Positions 1 through 9,203 of a stretch of DNA of 36,308 nucleotides are shown here, in pieces. The DNA is taken from NCBI GenBank assembly GCA_900299215.1, contig OMIY01000184.1:1-36308 (forward strand), read 5' to 3'. A model generated the notes under the pieces. The model ran no database searches, was not told the DNA's origin, and saw nothing but the letters and a program-made list of their open reading frames with translations. Made by a program: the position numbers and the translations under genes. Source of the DNA: a bacterium (GTDB taxonomy: Bacteria; Bdellovibrionota_B; Oligoflexia; Oligoflexales; CAIYRB01). How positions within the stretch are numbered: position 1 is the stretch's first letter; each line of letters begins with the position of its first letter.

Positions 1-843
1 ATAAAAGAGGATGTCAAATTTGACATTGAGCCAATCGTAGATTGCGGCGAAATCGTCGAGCGACCATTGGCGCGTCTCAAGCCATTCCTGATAAACCTGC
101 CCTTGACGTTGCTCGATCTGACGATGAACTGACGAGATATCCGCCAAGAGACGTGTCTTAGTGTCTGGATCAGCAGCCTCCAGCTCGCGTTTAGCGGCGA
201 CATAAATTTGTCCCAGCCATTCGCCACGCTTTGTATTGGGCGGAGTCGGTTTATGGCGCGTTAAATAAGAAAGCACGGTGGCAATGTGCGTGCCATCGTC
301 GCCGAAGTAGTTGGCGCTGACCACCTCGTAGCCGCAGTAGCGATATAAATGCACCAGACTGTTGCCAAGACATACGTTACGACCGTGCCCAACGTGGAAT
401 TCCTTGTGTGTGTTGGGCTGAGAAAATTCAATCATCACGCGCTGACTACGATTAGCGGCGATTTCAGATAGAGTCTTGAACGTACTGCCATCGGTAATTC
501 CAGGCAGAACTGCAGCCGCTAGTTTTTGCTGATTGACGTAGATGTTGAGGAACGCTCCCACAGCGACAGTCCTGGCCAGCCAGCCCTCCGCCACGAGTGC
601 AGATGCAAGAGCCGCCGCAATGTCTTGTGGCTTCATTCGCGTCTCTTTGGCAAAGCGGAAACAGGGCAGCGCGTAGTCGCCCATTTCTCGCTCTGGCGGT
701 TGCTCCAAGAGCCGCCCAATCGCCACCGGTGTGAACTCTAGTTTTGCGCTCTCGGGCACAAGACGCGACAGCGCGCTATGCAGTCTCTCACCGAGTTCAG
801 CGCGGCAAGCGTCTAGGGGGTACTGGGTCCAGGTGGTAGCCAT
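1..843 (-). CDS. argS: arginyl-tRNA synthetase, N-terminal part (runs off the left edge of the window)
   Basis: Reverse-strand open frame from ATG at 843 to the edge: MATTWTQYPLDACRAELGERLHSAL...VMIEFSQPNTHKEFHVGHGRNVCLGNSLVHLYRYCGYEV...; class I HIGH-like motif HVGH in ArgRS context, plus ArgRS N-terminal (Add1) type sequence. Absent from the ORF track because it is open at the edge. Confidence 0.93.
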   Translation of the reverse strand, partial: MATTWTQYPLDACRAELGERLHSALSRLVPESAKLEFTPVAIGRLLEQPPEREMGDYALPCFRFAKETRMKPQDIAAALASALVAEGWLARTVAVGAFLNIYVNQQKLAAAVLPGITDGSTFKTLSEIAANRSQRVMIEFSQPNTHKEFHVGHGRNVCLGNSLVHLYRYCGYEVVSANYFGDDGTHIATVLSYLTRHKPTPPNTKRGEWLGQIYVAAKRELEAADPDTKTRLLADISSVHRQIEQRQGQVYQEWLETRQWSLDDFAAIYDWLNVKFDILFY

Positions 844-1004
844 GTGGTTGCTCCGTCAGAGGTCGCTTAATCCCATCAGGATAACTCCCCGACAGGTGAT
901 TCCCATCAAATTTTATCCGCTTAGGCTCGTATTCAGGCCTGACATCGACATGTCGTTGGAACGCTCTCACGGTTCGTAGCACATTGCCACTACCTTAGGG
1001 AGGG

Positions 1005-2630
1005 ATGACGATGACCGAAGCTAAAGCCAGGCTGGACCCGAGACCGACAGCGATCACTTTAGTGAATACAGCTGTTTGCGATGCTGCCGCCACCAATCTG
1101 ATGCGAATCGAAAGCGGTTTTACCCGGGGATTCGCCGGGATGCAACTGCTTGGCAACACATCCGAGGTATGTCGTAGCGGTAAGGAACGAGCCAGGGTGG
1201 CTTTGGAGGGGGTAGGGATTGCGATTCCTCCTCAGCGCGTGGTTGTTAATTTGACGCCAGCTGATCTCAAAACCGATGGCAGTCATTTGGATCTTCCGGT
1301 CGCCGTGAGCCTTGCTCTGCTACTTTCGGAGTCGTCACCGAAGGAGCAGCCAGATCGTTGGCTCTTTGCAGCGGAACTGGGGCTAGCTGGCGAACTCAGG
1401 GCAGTAAAGGGTGCGATATCTTTCGCCATAGCAGCCATGGCGCACGGTTTGCGAGGCATCGTCGTCGCCGCGGAGAATGCTGCTGAAATTGCTGTCCTTA
1501 ATGGCCTGACGCCGTCATCGGAACTAGAGGTTATGGGATTTCGGGACCTTAAGTCGGTGCTGGCCTGGGTGTTTGGTCGCAGCGATCGACCAAGAATTGA
1601 AATGAGTGCTCATCGTCAAGAAGGACCTCAACCCGCAAATTTCGACGACATGATCCTCGATCCAAAGATGGAACTAGCCGCCATTACAGCCTCTGCCGGA
1701 ATGCACAGCCTTCTGTTGAGGGGGGTTCCAGGGACCGGTAAATCGATGATGGCGACGAGGCTAGCCAGCATTTTGCCCGATTTAGAGGCAAGTCAACTAA
1801 TCGAAACGTTGCGGGCGCACTCTATTATGAGCGAGCGCCTGCCTCCATCGCTTTTAGCTGGGCGTCCCCCCTACAGAGCTCCTCATCACCAAGCCAGCGC
1901 AGCCTCCTTAATTGGCACCGCGGATCGCCCCGGGGAGCTGGCTTTAGCTCACGGCGGGGTACTTTTTCTCGATGAATTTCCTGAATTCCGGCGTGATTTA
2001 CTTGAAGCATTAAGAGAGCCGCTTGAGCTTCGGGAAGTTCGCATCGCGAGGTCAAAACATCGGGTGATATGGCAAACTTCTGTGGTGCTTGTGGCCGCAT
2101 GCAATAATTGTCCGTGCGGCTGGTTTGGCAGTAGTAGGCGGGAGTGCTTCTGCAGCCAAGCCAAGATCGCAGCATATAGGCACCGAATTTCGGGTCCCAT
2201 TCTCGATCGCATCGACATGCATCTAAACGTCACTGAATCACGGACGAATTCTGCCGACCTCCTTGTTGGTTTGAGTGCGAGGCCGCAGGGTGCGGTAACA
2301 GCTAGCATGAAGGCCAGAGTGCAAAGGGCAAGGCAGCAAGCCAACGCGCGTAATGAGGCATTCGGCTGCGTCGTCAATCGTGACTTACCTGCAACTATGA
2401 TCGTGGCAGCCTCTGGTCTGACGTCGACGGCGTTTGCAGCGACTGTAAATGAGGTTATCCCGCGGTCGGCCAGCAATAGGTCGGTGTTGCGCTGTTTGCG
2501 CGTGGCGCGGACCCTGGCTGATGTCCATGGGCGCGAGACCATGTGTTTGTGGGATGTCGCCCAGGCATGGCAATGGCAGGCTGAAGAGGCGGCTCACGAA
2601 CGTGGCGAGATGGTGCGTAGTCTCGATTAG
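1005..2630 (+). CDS. comM: ComM/YifB-family Mg-chelatase-like AAA+ ATPase
   Basis: N-terminal Lon-protease-like fold (GMQLLGNTSEVCRSGKERARVALEGVGIAIPPQRVVVNLTPADLKTDGSHLDLPVAV), Walker A GVPGTGKS, FRAPHH-like YRAPHHQAS, GGVLFLDEFPEF, CNNCPCGW cysteine motif. Confidence 0.93.
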   Translation: MTMTEAKARLDPRPTAITLVNTAVCDAAATNLMRIESGFTRGFAGMQLLGNTSEVCRSGKERARVALEGVGIAIPPQRVVVNLTPADLKTDGSHLDLPVAVSLALLLSESSPKEQPDRWLFAAELGLAGELRAVKGAISFAIAAMAHGLRGIVVAAENAAEIAVLNGLTPSSELEVMGFRDLKSVLAWVFGRSDRPRIEMSAHRQEGPQPANFDDMILDPKMELAAITASAGMHSLLLRGVPGTGKSMMATRLASILPDLEASQLIETLRAHSIMSERLPPSLLAGRPPYRAPHHQASAASLIGTADRPGELALAHGGVLFLDEFPEFRRDLLEALREPLELREVRIARSKHRVIWQTSVVLVAACNNCPCGWFGSSRRECFCSQAKIAAYRHRISGPILDRIDMHLNVTESRTNSADLLVGLSARPQGAVTASMKARVQRARQQANARNEAFGCVVNRDLPATMIVAASGLTSTAFAATVNEVIPRSASNRSVLRCLRVARTLADVHGRETMCLWDVAQAWQWQAEEAAHERGEMVRSLD

Positions 2631-2681
2631 CCAACCATGCTAGTTTTGGGAATGGGTGCGATCGCATAGAGAGGTGAGAGC

Positions 2682-4685
2682 ATGGAGCTGCTACGGGTTG
2701 CAGGGGCAACCGTAAATCAGACACCGTTGGATTTTAACGGCAACCGTGATCGTCTGATCAGGCTGATCGATGCTGCTAAGGCTGGTGGCGTGGAACTCTT
2801 ATGTCTGCCTGAACTTTGCCTTACAGGTTACGGCTGTGAAGACGCCTTTTTTAGTTTGGCTACGGCTGCTGCTGCTGAGGCGGCTCTGATTGAAATTTTG
2901 CCGCACACCAAAGGTATCACCGTACTCATGGGCCTACCCCACGTCTATTACGGTGCTCTCTACAATTGTGCAGTTATGGTGCAAGATGGACGTGTGCTAG
3001 GACTCAACGCCAAGCGTGTATTGCCGCGTGAGGGTGTCCACTACGAACCTCGATGGTTTAAGCCATGGCCCTTCGGTAAAGTTGTGGAAACGCAGCTCGC
3101 TGGCATGAGAGTTCCGTTAGGTGACATACGCTACCGTCTTGGGGCCCTGGGCGTGGCAGTCGAAATTTGTGAAGAGGCTTGGGACAGTGTACCGGCCTCG
3201 GCAGCGCATGCTGATGCCGTGCACGTCGTTTTGAATCCTAGTGCCTCGCATTTTGCGTTAGGAAAATACGCTAAGCGTGAGCATCTGGTTGCCAACAGCA
3301 GTCGATCGCTACGAGTCAGTTATGTTTACAGCAATCTAGTTGGTCTAGAGGCTGGTCGCATCATTTACGATGGCGGCGTGCTGATCGCTGAGGGTGGAGA
3401 GATCGTTGGTCGTGGGGCGCGCTTTGGTTTCCATGATGGCGCGATCACATGCCGTGATTTGAACCCTGAGCTGGCAAGTCTCACAAAGCTAACAGGTAAG
3501 CCAGTACGCGAACCAGAGCAGCAAACACAAGCGGCAAAAAATAACGATGATTTGCATCGGGTCGAGATCGTAGGACAAGATCCTCGCGAGGTCCGTCGTC
3601 AGGGTGGCCTAAAGGCATTGGCGAAGTCGACGGCTCAAGCAGCAGACTGCGCGGCGCAGAAGTATCGAGCACTAACTCGCAACGAAGAGTTTCTCCATGC
3701 TGAGATGCTTGGCCTCTTCGATTATATGCGCAAGACCAGAAGTAAAGGCTACGTCGTCTCGCTCAGCGGTGGTTGTGATTCGGCTTGCTGTGCGGTCCTT
3801 GTGGCGCACATGCTAGCGGCCTCGGTAGCCGAGCTGGGGCTTGCCGATACATGCACGCGTCTCCATTTACCAGCGCCAGCATCCGGCAGCGGCGTCAAAG
3901 AGCTGGTTGCCGCAACTCTAGTCTGTATTTACCAAAGCACTGCGCATAGTGGCCCTGTCACCCATGCCGCAGCCCAGGGTTTAGCGGCGGCACTTAATGC
4001 CACTTGGTATGACGCATCCGTCCAACATATGGTGGATGCCTATGTCAAAACGGTTGAACAGCTTTTGCAGCGACCGTTGACTTGGGCCCAGGATGACGTC
4101 AGCCTGCAAAACATACAGGCGCGAGCACGAGCCCCGTTGGCGTGGCTGATCGCCAACGTCAGACAGTCCGTCCTCATCACTACGAGCAATCGCAGTGAGG
4201 CGGCAGTGGGCTATGCCACCATGGACGGGGACACTGCAGGTGGACTTGCTCCGTTGGCGGGTATCGACAAGCATTTCTTACGGGAATGGCTCAGGTGGGC
4301 AGAGCATAGTTGTACCGATGGGCTAGGTCACATCGCTGCCTTGGCGGCGGTCAATGTACAAGCGCCTACGGCAGAGCTCAGGCCTGCCACGGCGAAGCAG
4401 AAAGATGAAGACGACCTTATGCCTTATGCTGTGCTGGAACGAATCGAGCGATATCTCGTACGCGATCACTTGGGACCAGAGGACATTCTTGCGACCCTAG
4501 CTTTTGATTTTCCGCAGGTGCCCAGGGACGATCTCAAGGGGTACTTGAACAAGTTCTTCTCACTGTGGGCTCGCAACCAGTGGAAACGGGAGCGCTACGC
4601 CCCGGCTTTTCACCTGGATGACGAGAGTCTAGATCCAAAAACTTGGTGTAGGTTCCCGATTCTCAGTGAGGCCTTTAGAGTCTAG
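2682..4685 (+). CDS. nadE: glutamine-dependent NAD(+) synthetase (nitrilase-type amidase domain plus NAD synthase domain)
   Basis: N-terminal CN-hydrolase (LLCLPELCLTGYGCEDAF, EICEEAWD), C-terminal PP-loop SLSGGCDSACCAVL, TTSNRSEAAVGYATMDGDTAGGLAPLAGIDK. Confidence 0.95.
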   Translation: MELLRVAGATVNQTPLDFNGNRDRLIRLIDAAKAGGVELLCLPELCLTGYGCEDAFFSLATAAAAEAALIEILPHTKGITVLMGLPHVYYGALYNCAVMVQDGRVLGLNAKRVLPREGVHYEPRWFKPWPFGKVVETQLAGMRVPLGDIRYRLGALGVAVEICEEAWDSVPASAAHADAVHVVLNPSASHFALGKYAKREHLVANSSRSLRVSYVYSNLVGLEAGRIIYDGGVLIAEGGEIVGRGARFGFHDGAITCRDLNPELASLTKLTGKPVREPEQQTQAAKNNDDLHRVEIVGQDPREVRRQGGLKALAKSTAQAADCAAQKYRALTRNEEFLHAEMLGLFDYMRKTRSKGYVVSLSGGCDSACCAVLVAHMLAASVAELGLADTCTRLHLPAPASGSGVKELVAATLVCIYQSTAHSGPVTHAAAQGLAAALNATWYDASVQHMVDAYVKTVEQLLQRPLTWAQDDVSLQNIQARARAPLAWLIANVRQSVLITTSNRSEAAVGYATMDGDTAGGLAPLAGIDKHFLREWLRWAEHSCTDGLGHIAALAAVNVQAPTAELRPATAKQKDEDDLMPYAVLERIERYLVRDHLGPEDILATLAFDFPQVPRDDLKGYLNKFFSLWARNQWKRERYAPAFHLDDESLDPKTWCRFPILSEAFRV

Positions 4686-4867
4686 TGTGTCCAGAACAGT
4701 ACTTCTGTTAAAGTAACTATCTGATTTTACTGTTGAAATAAATCCACAGCGAAACTGGGCTAAAGTTTCCCCCTAAAAGTTCCGACACTGACTTTGTGTC
4801 GCTAAACGGTTGAAATGGCGACCAATGATGCCGCTCACATGCGGTGAGTTAGGCCAGAGGGGGGATT

Positions 4868-5311
4868 ATGTTCGGACCTAATAAAGGGAAAACTGCAGAG
4901 CAAGGCTTCAGTTTGGTGGAGCTGATGATAGTTGTCGCCATCATCGGCGTGTTGGCAGCTCTGGCGGTTCCAAAGTTCCAAAGCTTCCAGGCAAAGGCTA
5001 AACAGTCTGAAGCGAAGTCCAACCTTTCGCATATCTATACGCTCGAGCAGAGCTACTTTGGCGACCAGGACAAATACATCGCCGACAAGACAGAGTTGGG
5101 TTTCGCGACTCAGGGCCACACCCGCTACGACTACGCGATAACGGTTGGGGGCGGTGGGGCGACCTTCGTAGGCACTGCTACCGCCACTTCAAACATGGTA
5201 ATCGCGTCTGACTGTACGTTTAAGGATAAGTGGACCATTAATGAGGTGAAAGAACTCTATTTGGTTGACGATTGTGTCAGCGGCAAGTCTGGCATAAACC
5301 GGAAGGGCTAA
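4868..5311 (+). CDS. type IV pilin (type IVa prepilin)
   Basis: Prepilin peptidase motif G^FSLVELMIVVAIIGVLAALAVPKFQSFQAKAKQSEAK; two C-terminal Cys (SDCTFKDK...VDDCVSG) compatible with a D-loop disulfide. Confidence 0.93.
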   Translation: MFGPNKGKTAEQGFSLVELMIVVAIIGVLAALAVPKFQSFQAKAKQSEAKSNLSHIYTLEQSYFGDQDKYIADKTELGFATQGHTRYDYAITVGGGGATFVGTATATSNMVIASDCTFKDKWTINEVKELYLVDDCVSGKSGINRKG

Positions 5312-5341
5312 GCTGCCAACTCCACCTGTACATAAAATCAG

Positions 5342-5367
5342 AACCCGCCGTTACGGCGGGTTTTTTT
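5342..5367 (+). terminator. intrinsic terminator after the pilin gene
   Basis: AACCCGCCG-TTA-CGGCGGGTTTTTTT: 7-bp GC stem extended by AA/TT, followed by a T tract. Confidence 0.9.
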
Positions 5368-5458
5368 GTTCATGCCTGGTCTAGATTTGAGTTAGAAGAT
5401 AGTGCCTACGGCGCAGGGACGCCGCCGCATTTTTGATTGCCAGCAAAAGGACTCAGTC

Positions 5459-6478
5459 ATGAGTACTCAGGAACTAATTGCGACTGCACATTCATTGGTA
5501 GCTCCAGGAAAGGGGATCCTGGCAGCCGATGAAAGCAATGCTACCATCGAAAAACGCCTAAGTAAGATTGGTGTAACCAGCACAGAAGCAGCGCGGCGTG
5601 ATTATCGGGAGATGCTGTTCTCGGCTCCGGGTATTTCTGAAGCCATCAGCGGTGTGATCCTGTATGACGAGACCATTAGGCAAAAGGCTGCAGATGGCAC
5701 CTCTTTCGTGGATCTACTGAAAAAGCGAGGGATCGTTCCCGGCATCAAAGTCGATACAGGGGCCAAAGACTTGGCATCCTGCCCCGGTGAAAAAGTGACC
5801 GAGGGCCTCGACGGTTTGCGCGACCGATTTAAGGAATACTATAAGCTCGGTGCCCGCTTCGCCAAATGGCGTGCTGTCATCAACATCAATGACGGGACAC
5901 CTAGTGAAACATGCTTGATAGCTAACGCCGAGGCCTTGGCAAGGTATGCCGCCTTGGCGCAGGAACAGTCCATAGTTCCGATCGTTGAACCTGAGGTGAT
6001 TATGGACGGGGCGCATGGCATCGAACGATGTGAGGACGCCACCGTTCGAGCATTGGTTCATGTATTTAGTAAGTTACGTGAGCACAAGGTTATGTTGGAG
6101 GGGCTACTTCTGAAGCCTAACATGATCCTGGCTGGAACCGAGGCAGCTAATCAGCCGGAAATAGCCACCGTTGCTGACCGTACTGTGCGGACTTTCCTAC
6201 GTTATGTCCCTGCAGCAGTGCCCGGTATCGTGTTTCTCTCTGGCGGTCAGAGTGATGAGCTGGCAACGGCACACCTGAATGAGATGAATGCCAAATATCC
6301 CAACGTTCCCTGGCAGCTTTCCTTTTCCTACGGGCGGGCTTTGCAGGCCCCCGCACTTAAGGCTTGGGGAGGTAAACCTGAGTGTGTTAAGAGCGGGGCC
6401 GCCGCATTTGCCCATCGCGCACGACTCAATAGCGCTGCGAGGTATGGCAAGTACTCTCCTGCCATGGAGAGCCAGTGA
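5459..6478 (+). CDS. class I fructose-bisphosphate aldolase
   Basis: MSTQELIATAHSLVAPGKGILAADESNATIEKRL...KWRAVININDGTPS...IVPIVEPEVIMDGAHGIERCEDAT...LEGLLLKPNMILAG...LSGGQSDELATAHLNEMN...LSFSYGRALQ; start moved to ATG 5459 from the ORF-track GTG 5402. Confidence 0.96.
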   Translation: MSTQELIATAHSLVAPGKGILAADESNATIEKRLSKIGVTSTEAARRDYREMLFSAPGISEAISGVILYDETIRQKAADGTSFVDLLKKRGIVPGIKVDTGAKDLASCPGEKVTEGLDGLRDRFKEYYKLGARFAKWRAVININDGTPSETCLIANAEALARYAALAQEQSIVPIVEPEVIMDGAHGIERCEDATVRALVHVFSKLREHKVMLEGLLLKPNMILAGTEAANQPEIATVADRTVRTFLRYVPAAVPGIVFLSGGQSDELATAHLNEMNAKYPNVPWQLSFSYGRALQAPALKAWGGKPECVKSGAAAFAHRARLNSAARYGKYSPAMESQ

Positions 6479-6506
6479 CCTAAGCCTCGGAGCTACGGAG
6501 CTACCA

Positions 6507-7073
6507 GTGCCTCAACATGTCAAGATATACGACCAAGCGATCCCAGCTGATCTGTGCGAGCGCATTATGCACCGATTTGATCAGGATGCGCGTGTGCAGC
6601 CAGATCCACAACCTGATTACAGTACGAGATCATACTTAAATATTTCGAACGAGGCTGACTGGCTGGGAATCTCGCGCGAGGTTTGTATGGTTGTCAACTC
6701 TCTGATGTCACGCTACTTTGAGCGCCCTGAACATTTGGCGCATGGTACCTACCATGAGTGGAGTGACGACGGTTATGTGGCATGCCGTTATGACGTTGGT
6801 GATACCTGCATACTCCATATCGATGGGCAAACTTCGGTGGAGCCTCACAATGCGCTTAGAATTGCTACGGTAGTGATGTACTTAAATGATGTCCCGGTCG
6901 GTGGAGAAACTTATTTTCCTTTACAAGATCTTAAAGTTGCTCCGCGTCAGGGCCGAGCAGTAGTGTTTCCTGTCGGATACACTCACCCCCACGAGGTTTT
7001 AGCTGCTGAGAGTCCGCGTTATATAGTCCAGACTTGGATCACTGATCCCAACTTTGTCGTCAATTTAAGTTAG
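6507..7073 (+). CDS. prolyl-4-hydroxylase-like 2-oxoglutarate/Fe(II) oxygenase
   Basis: HID (HxD) in YDVGDTCILHIDGQ, MYLND...GGETYFP, distal His/basic residue in TH.HEVLAAESPRYIVQTWI. Probable GTG start at 6507 preceded by an SD-like cggag; ATG 6444 is an alternative. Confidence 0.8.
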   Translation: MPQHVKIYDQAIPADLCERIMHRFDQDARVQPDPQPDYSTRSYLNISNEADWLGISREVCMVVNSLMSRYFERPEHLAHGTYHEWSDDGYVACRYDVGDTCILHIDGQTSVEPHNALRIATVVMYLNDVPVGGETYFPLQDLKVAPRQGRAVVFPVGYTHPHEVLAAESPRYIVQTWITDPNFVVNLS

Positions 7074-7084
7074 TAGAGGAAATC

Positions 7085-8950
7085 ATGTCCGAGAATTTAC
7101 GTAACATTTGTATCATTGCCCACGTTGACCACGGCAAGACGACATTGGTTGACCACTTGTTGAAACAAGCCGGTACCTTTCAGGCTCATGAGACCACGGC
7201 TGACCGCATGATGGACTCAGACTCCCAGGAAAGAGAGCGTGGGATTACCATTTCGGCCAAGAATGCGTGTTTTTGGCTAGGTGACGTCAAGGTGAACGTG
7301 GTCGACACGCCCGGTCACGCCGACTTCGGCGGCGAGGTTGAGCGGATCATGGACATGGTCGACGGAGCGATTCTCCTGGTGGACGCCGTTGAGGGCCCAC
7401 TGCCGCAGACGCGTTTCGTACTGCAAAAAGCAATTGAGAAGAATCTCAAGGTCATCCTCTGTATCAACAAAGTCGACCGGCCTGAGGCCGTTGGTAGCAC
7501 CTTAGTCGCTGAGTGCGTCGATAAAGCTTTTGACCTCTTCGTCGAGCTGGGCGCCTCGGAAGAGCAGTGTGACTTTCCGATCATTTACGCATGTGCTCGC
7601 CAAGGCTGGTGTACTGCTGAGCAAGGCGCGATTCCGCAGTATCTCGAAGGCGGTGGCGACCGCAGCCTGAAAGCACTCTACGATGAAATCATTAAGATCC
7701 CGGCACCGGCCACTGATCCTACCGCTGAAGTGCAACTCTTAGTTTCGAACATTGCCTATTCCGAGTACCTAGGTACTTTGGCCCTAGGTCGTGTGGCTAA
7801 GGGGACTGTTCGCAAGGGCCAGGAGCTGCTGCGTCACGGTGTAGATGAGAAGGGCGAAGCCGTCGTTAAGAAGTTCCAGGTGACGCGCCTATTGTCCTAT
7901 GACGGGATGAAGCAAATCGAGATCGATAAACTAGAGGCTGGCGACATTGGACTCGTCGCCGGATCTGAATACCTTGAGATCGGCGATACCCTTAGTGGCC
8001 TGAACGGTAAGCCACTTAAGCGCATTAAGGTGGAAGAGCCGACCATGCGTATGATCTTCTCGATCAACACCACGCCAAATTCCGGACGTGAAGGTAAAGC
8101 GATCCAGTCCCGTGAACTACGTCAGCGGCTTCTTAACGAGACCCGCAACAACGTGGCGCTGCGGCTTGAAGATACCGAAGTTCCGGATCAGTTCTACGTA
8201 CTAGGTCGTGGTGAATTGCAGTTTGGCGTCTTAATTGAAAAGATGCGCCGTGAGGGCTTTGAATTCATGGTGGGGCGTCCAAACGTCCTTATGCGCAGCG
8301 AGAATGGCGTCAAGCTTGAGCCTTTTGAAAAGCTGACGCTGGACCTTCCGGAAGCCTACTCCGGTGACGTCACTAAAATGTACCAGCAGCGTAAAGGCGT
8401 GCTGTTGGCATACGAAGCTGCAACGATCACTGGAAATGAAGAACCACGGGTACGCCTGACTTTCGAAATTCCGACGCGCGGCATTTTGGGTACTAACTCC
8501 ATGTACAAAACTGCTACCCGTGGCGGCGGCTTGATCAGCTCGGAGCCTCTGGGTTACAGGCCTCATGTGGGACTCATCGCCCACCGCCTTTGCGGAAGTT
8601 TGATTGCTGACCGTACTGGTAAAACCACGGAATACGCATTGTCGTCGGTGCAAGAGCGCGGCGTACTCTTTATTGGTGAGGGTGTCGAGGTTTACGAGGG
8701 TATGATCATTGGCGAATGTGCAAAGGATAACGACCTAAACGTCAATCCGATTAAGCCCAAGAAGCTGACCAACATTCGGACTACGAGCTCGGACGGTTTG
8801 ACCAATCTTTACGGTATCAAAAAGATGAGCCTTGAGCGTTGTATCGAGTGGATCGATGATGACGAGTGGATTGAAGTGACACCAAAATCAGTCCGTCTGC
8901 GTAAAAAGATCCTGGCTGCAAATATGCGTGGTCTTCGCAAAAGCGAGTGA
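7085..8950 (+). CDS. typA: translational GTPase TypA/BipA
   Basis: [65 protein letters not shown], BipA-specific C-terminal domain. Confidence 0.98.
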   Translation: MSENLRNICIIAHVDHGKTTLVDHLLKQAGTFQAHETTADRMMDSDSQERERGITISAKNACFWLGDVKVNVVDTPGHADFGGEVERIMDMVDGAILLVDAVEGPLPQTRFVLQKAIEKNLKVILCINKVDRPEAVGSTLVAECVDKAFDLFVELGASEEQCDFPIIYACARQGWCTAEQGAIPQYLEGGGDRSLKALYDEIIKIPAPATDPTAEVQLLVSNIAYSEYLGTLALGRVAKGTVRKGQELLRHGVDEKGEAVVKKFQVTRLLSYDGMKQIEIDKLEAGDIGLVAGSEYLEIGDTLSGLNGKPLKRIKVEEPTMRMIFSINTTPNSGREGKAIQSRELRQRLLNETRNNVALRLEDTEVPDQFYVLGRGELQFGVLIEKMRREGFEFMVGRPNVLMRSENGVKLEPFEKLTLDLPEAYSGDVTKMYQQRKGVLLAYEAATITGNEEPRVRLTFEIPTRGILGTNSMYKTATRGGGLISSEPLGYRPHVGLIAHRLCGSLIADRTGKTTEYALSSVQERGVLFIGEGVEVYEGMIIGECAKDNDLNVNPIKPKKLTNIRTTSSDGLTNLYGIKKMSLERCIEWIDDDEWIEVTPKSVRLRKKILAANMRGLRKSE

Positions 8951-8975
8951 TCTCAGAGCATAAAGATTAATGTTT

Positions 8976-9002
8976 AGGCCCGACTTTGGTCGGGCCTTTT
9001 TT
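8976..9002 (+). terminator. intrinsic terminator after typA
   Basis: AGGCCCGAC-TTTG-GTCGGGCCTTTTTT: perfect 9-bp stem plus U-tract. Confidence 0.92.
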
Positions 9003-9203
9003 ACGTTGGTGCGGTCAAAGTCTAAGAGAGGGCAGTGTCAGGGGACCGTGTTAGTGTCAATTTTTTGGACGCTGGCAGAGGTTCGAAGCGAGCTAAGTAA
9101 TCAAGTTAATTCAGTGTCTTGCGTTTGGTGTGCCTGGGTGGACCGGGCCTTGAATAGTGGCAGGGGCGGAAAGCCGCGCTTGTAAACAAACGGAGAGACG
9201 CCT

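Noticed and set aside
946-955. CGACATGTCG palindrome in the argS-comM intergenic region
   Set aside because: Only 10 bp; expected by chance at this scale and no associated motif.
1949-2542. 197-aa ORF on the minus strand
   Set aside because: Antisense shadow of comM; low-complexity Arg/Ser composition.
4686-4867. c-di-GMP (GEMM) riboswitch upstream of the pilin
   Set aside because: Looked for GEMM-like conserved stretches in the leader; the small hairpins present do not match the GEMM consensus I remember.
6288-6506. N-terminal extension of the 2OG oxygenase ORF
   Set aside because: Overlaps the conserved C-terminus of the aldolase in another frame; residues such as PNIPTFPGSFPFPTGG are shadow translation.
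8231-8653. 140-aa ORF on the minus strand
   Set aside because: Antisense of typA, no motif support.
8970-9185. 71-aa ORF after typA
   Set aside because: Covers the typA terminator hairpin (translated as RPDFGRAFF); no RBS or homology signal.
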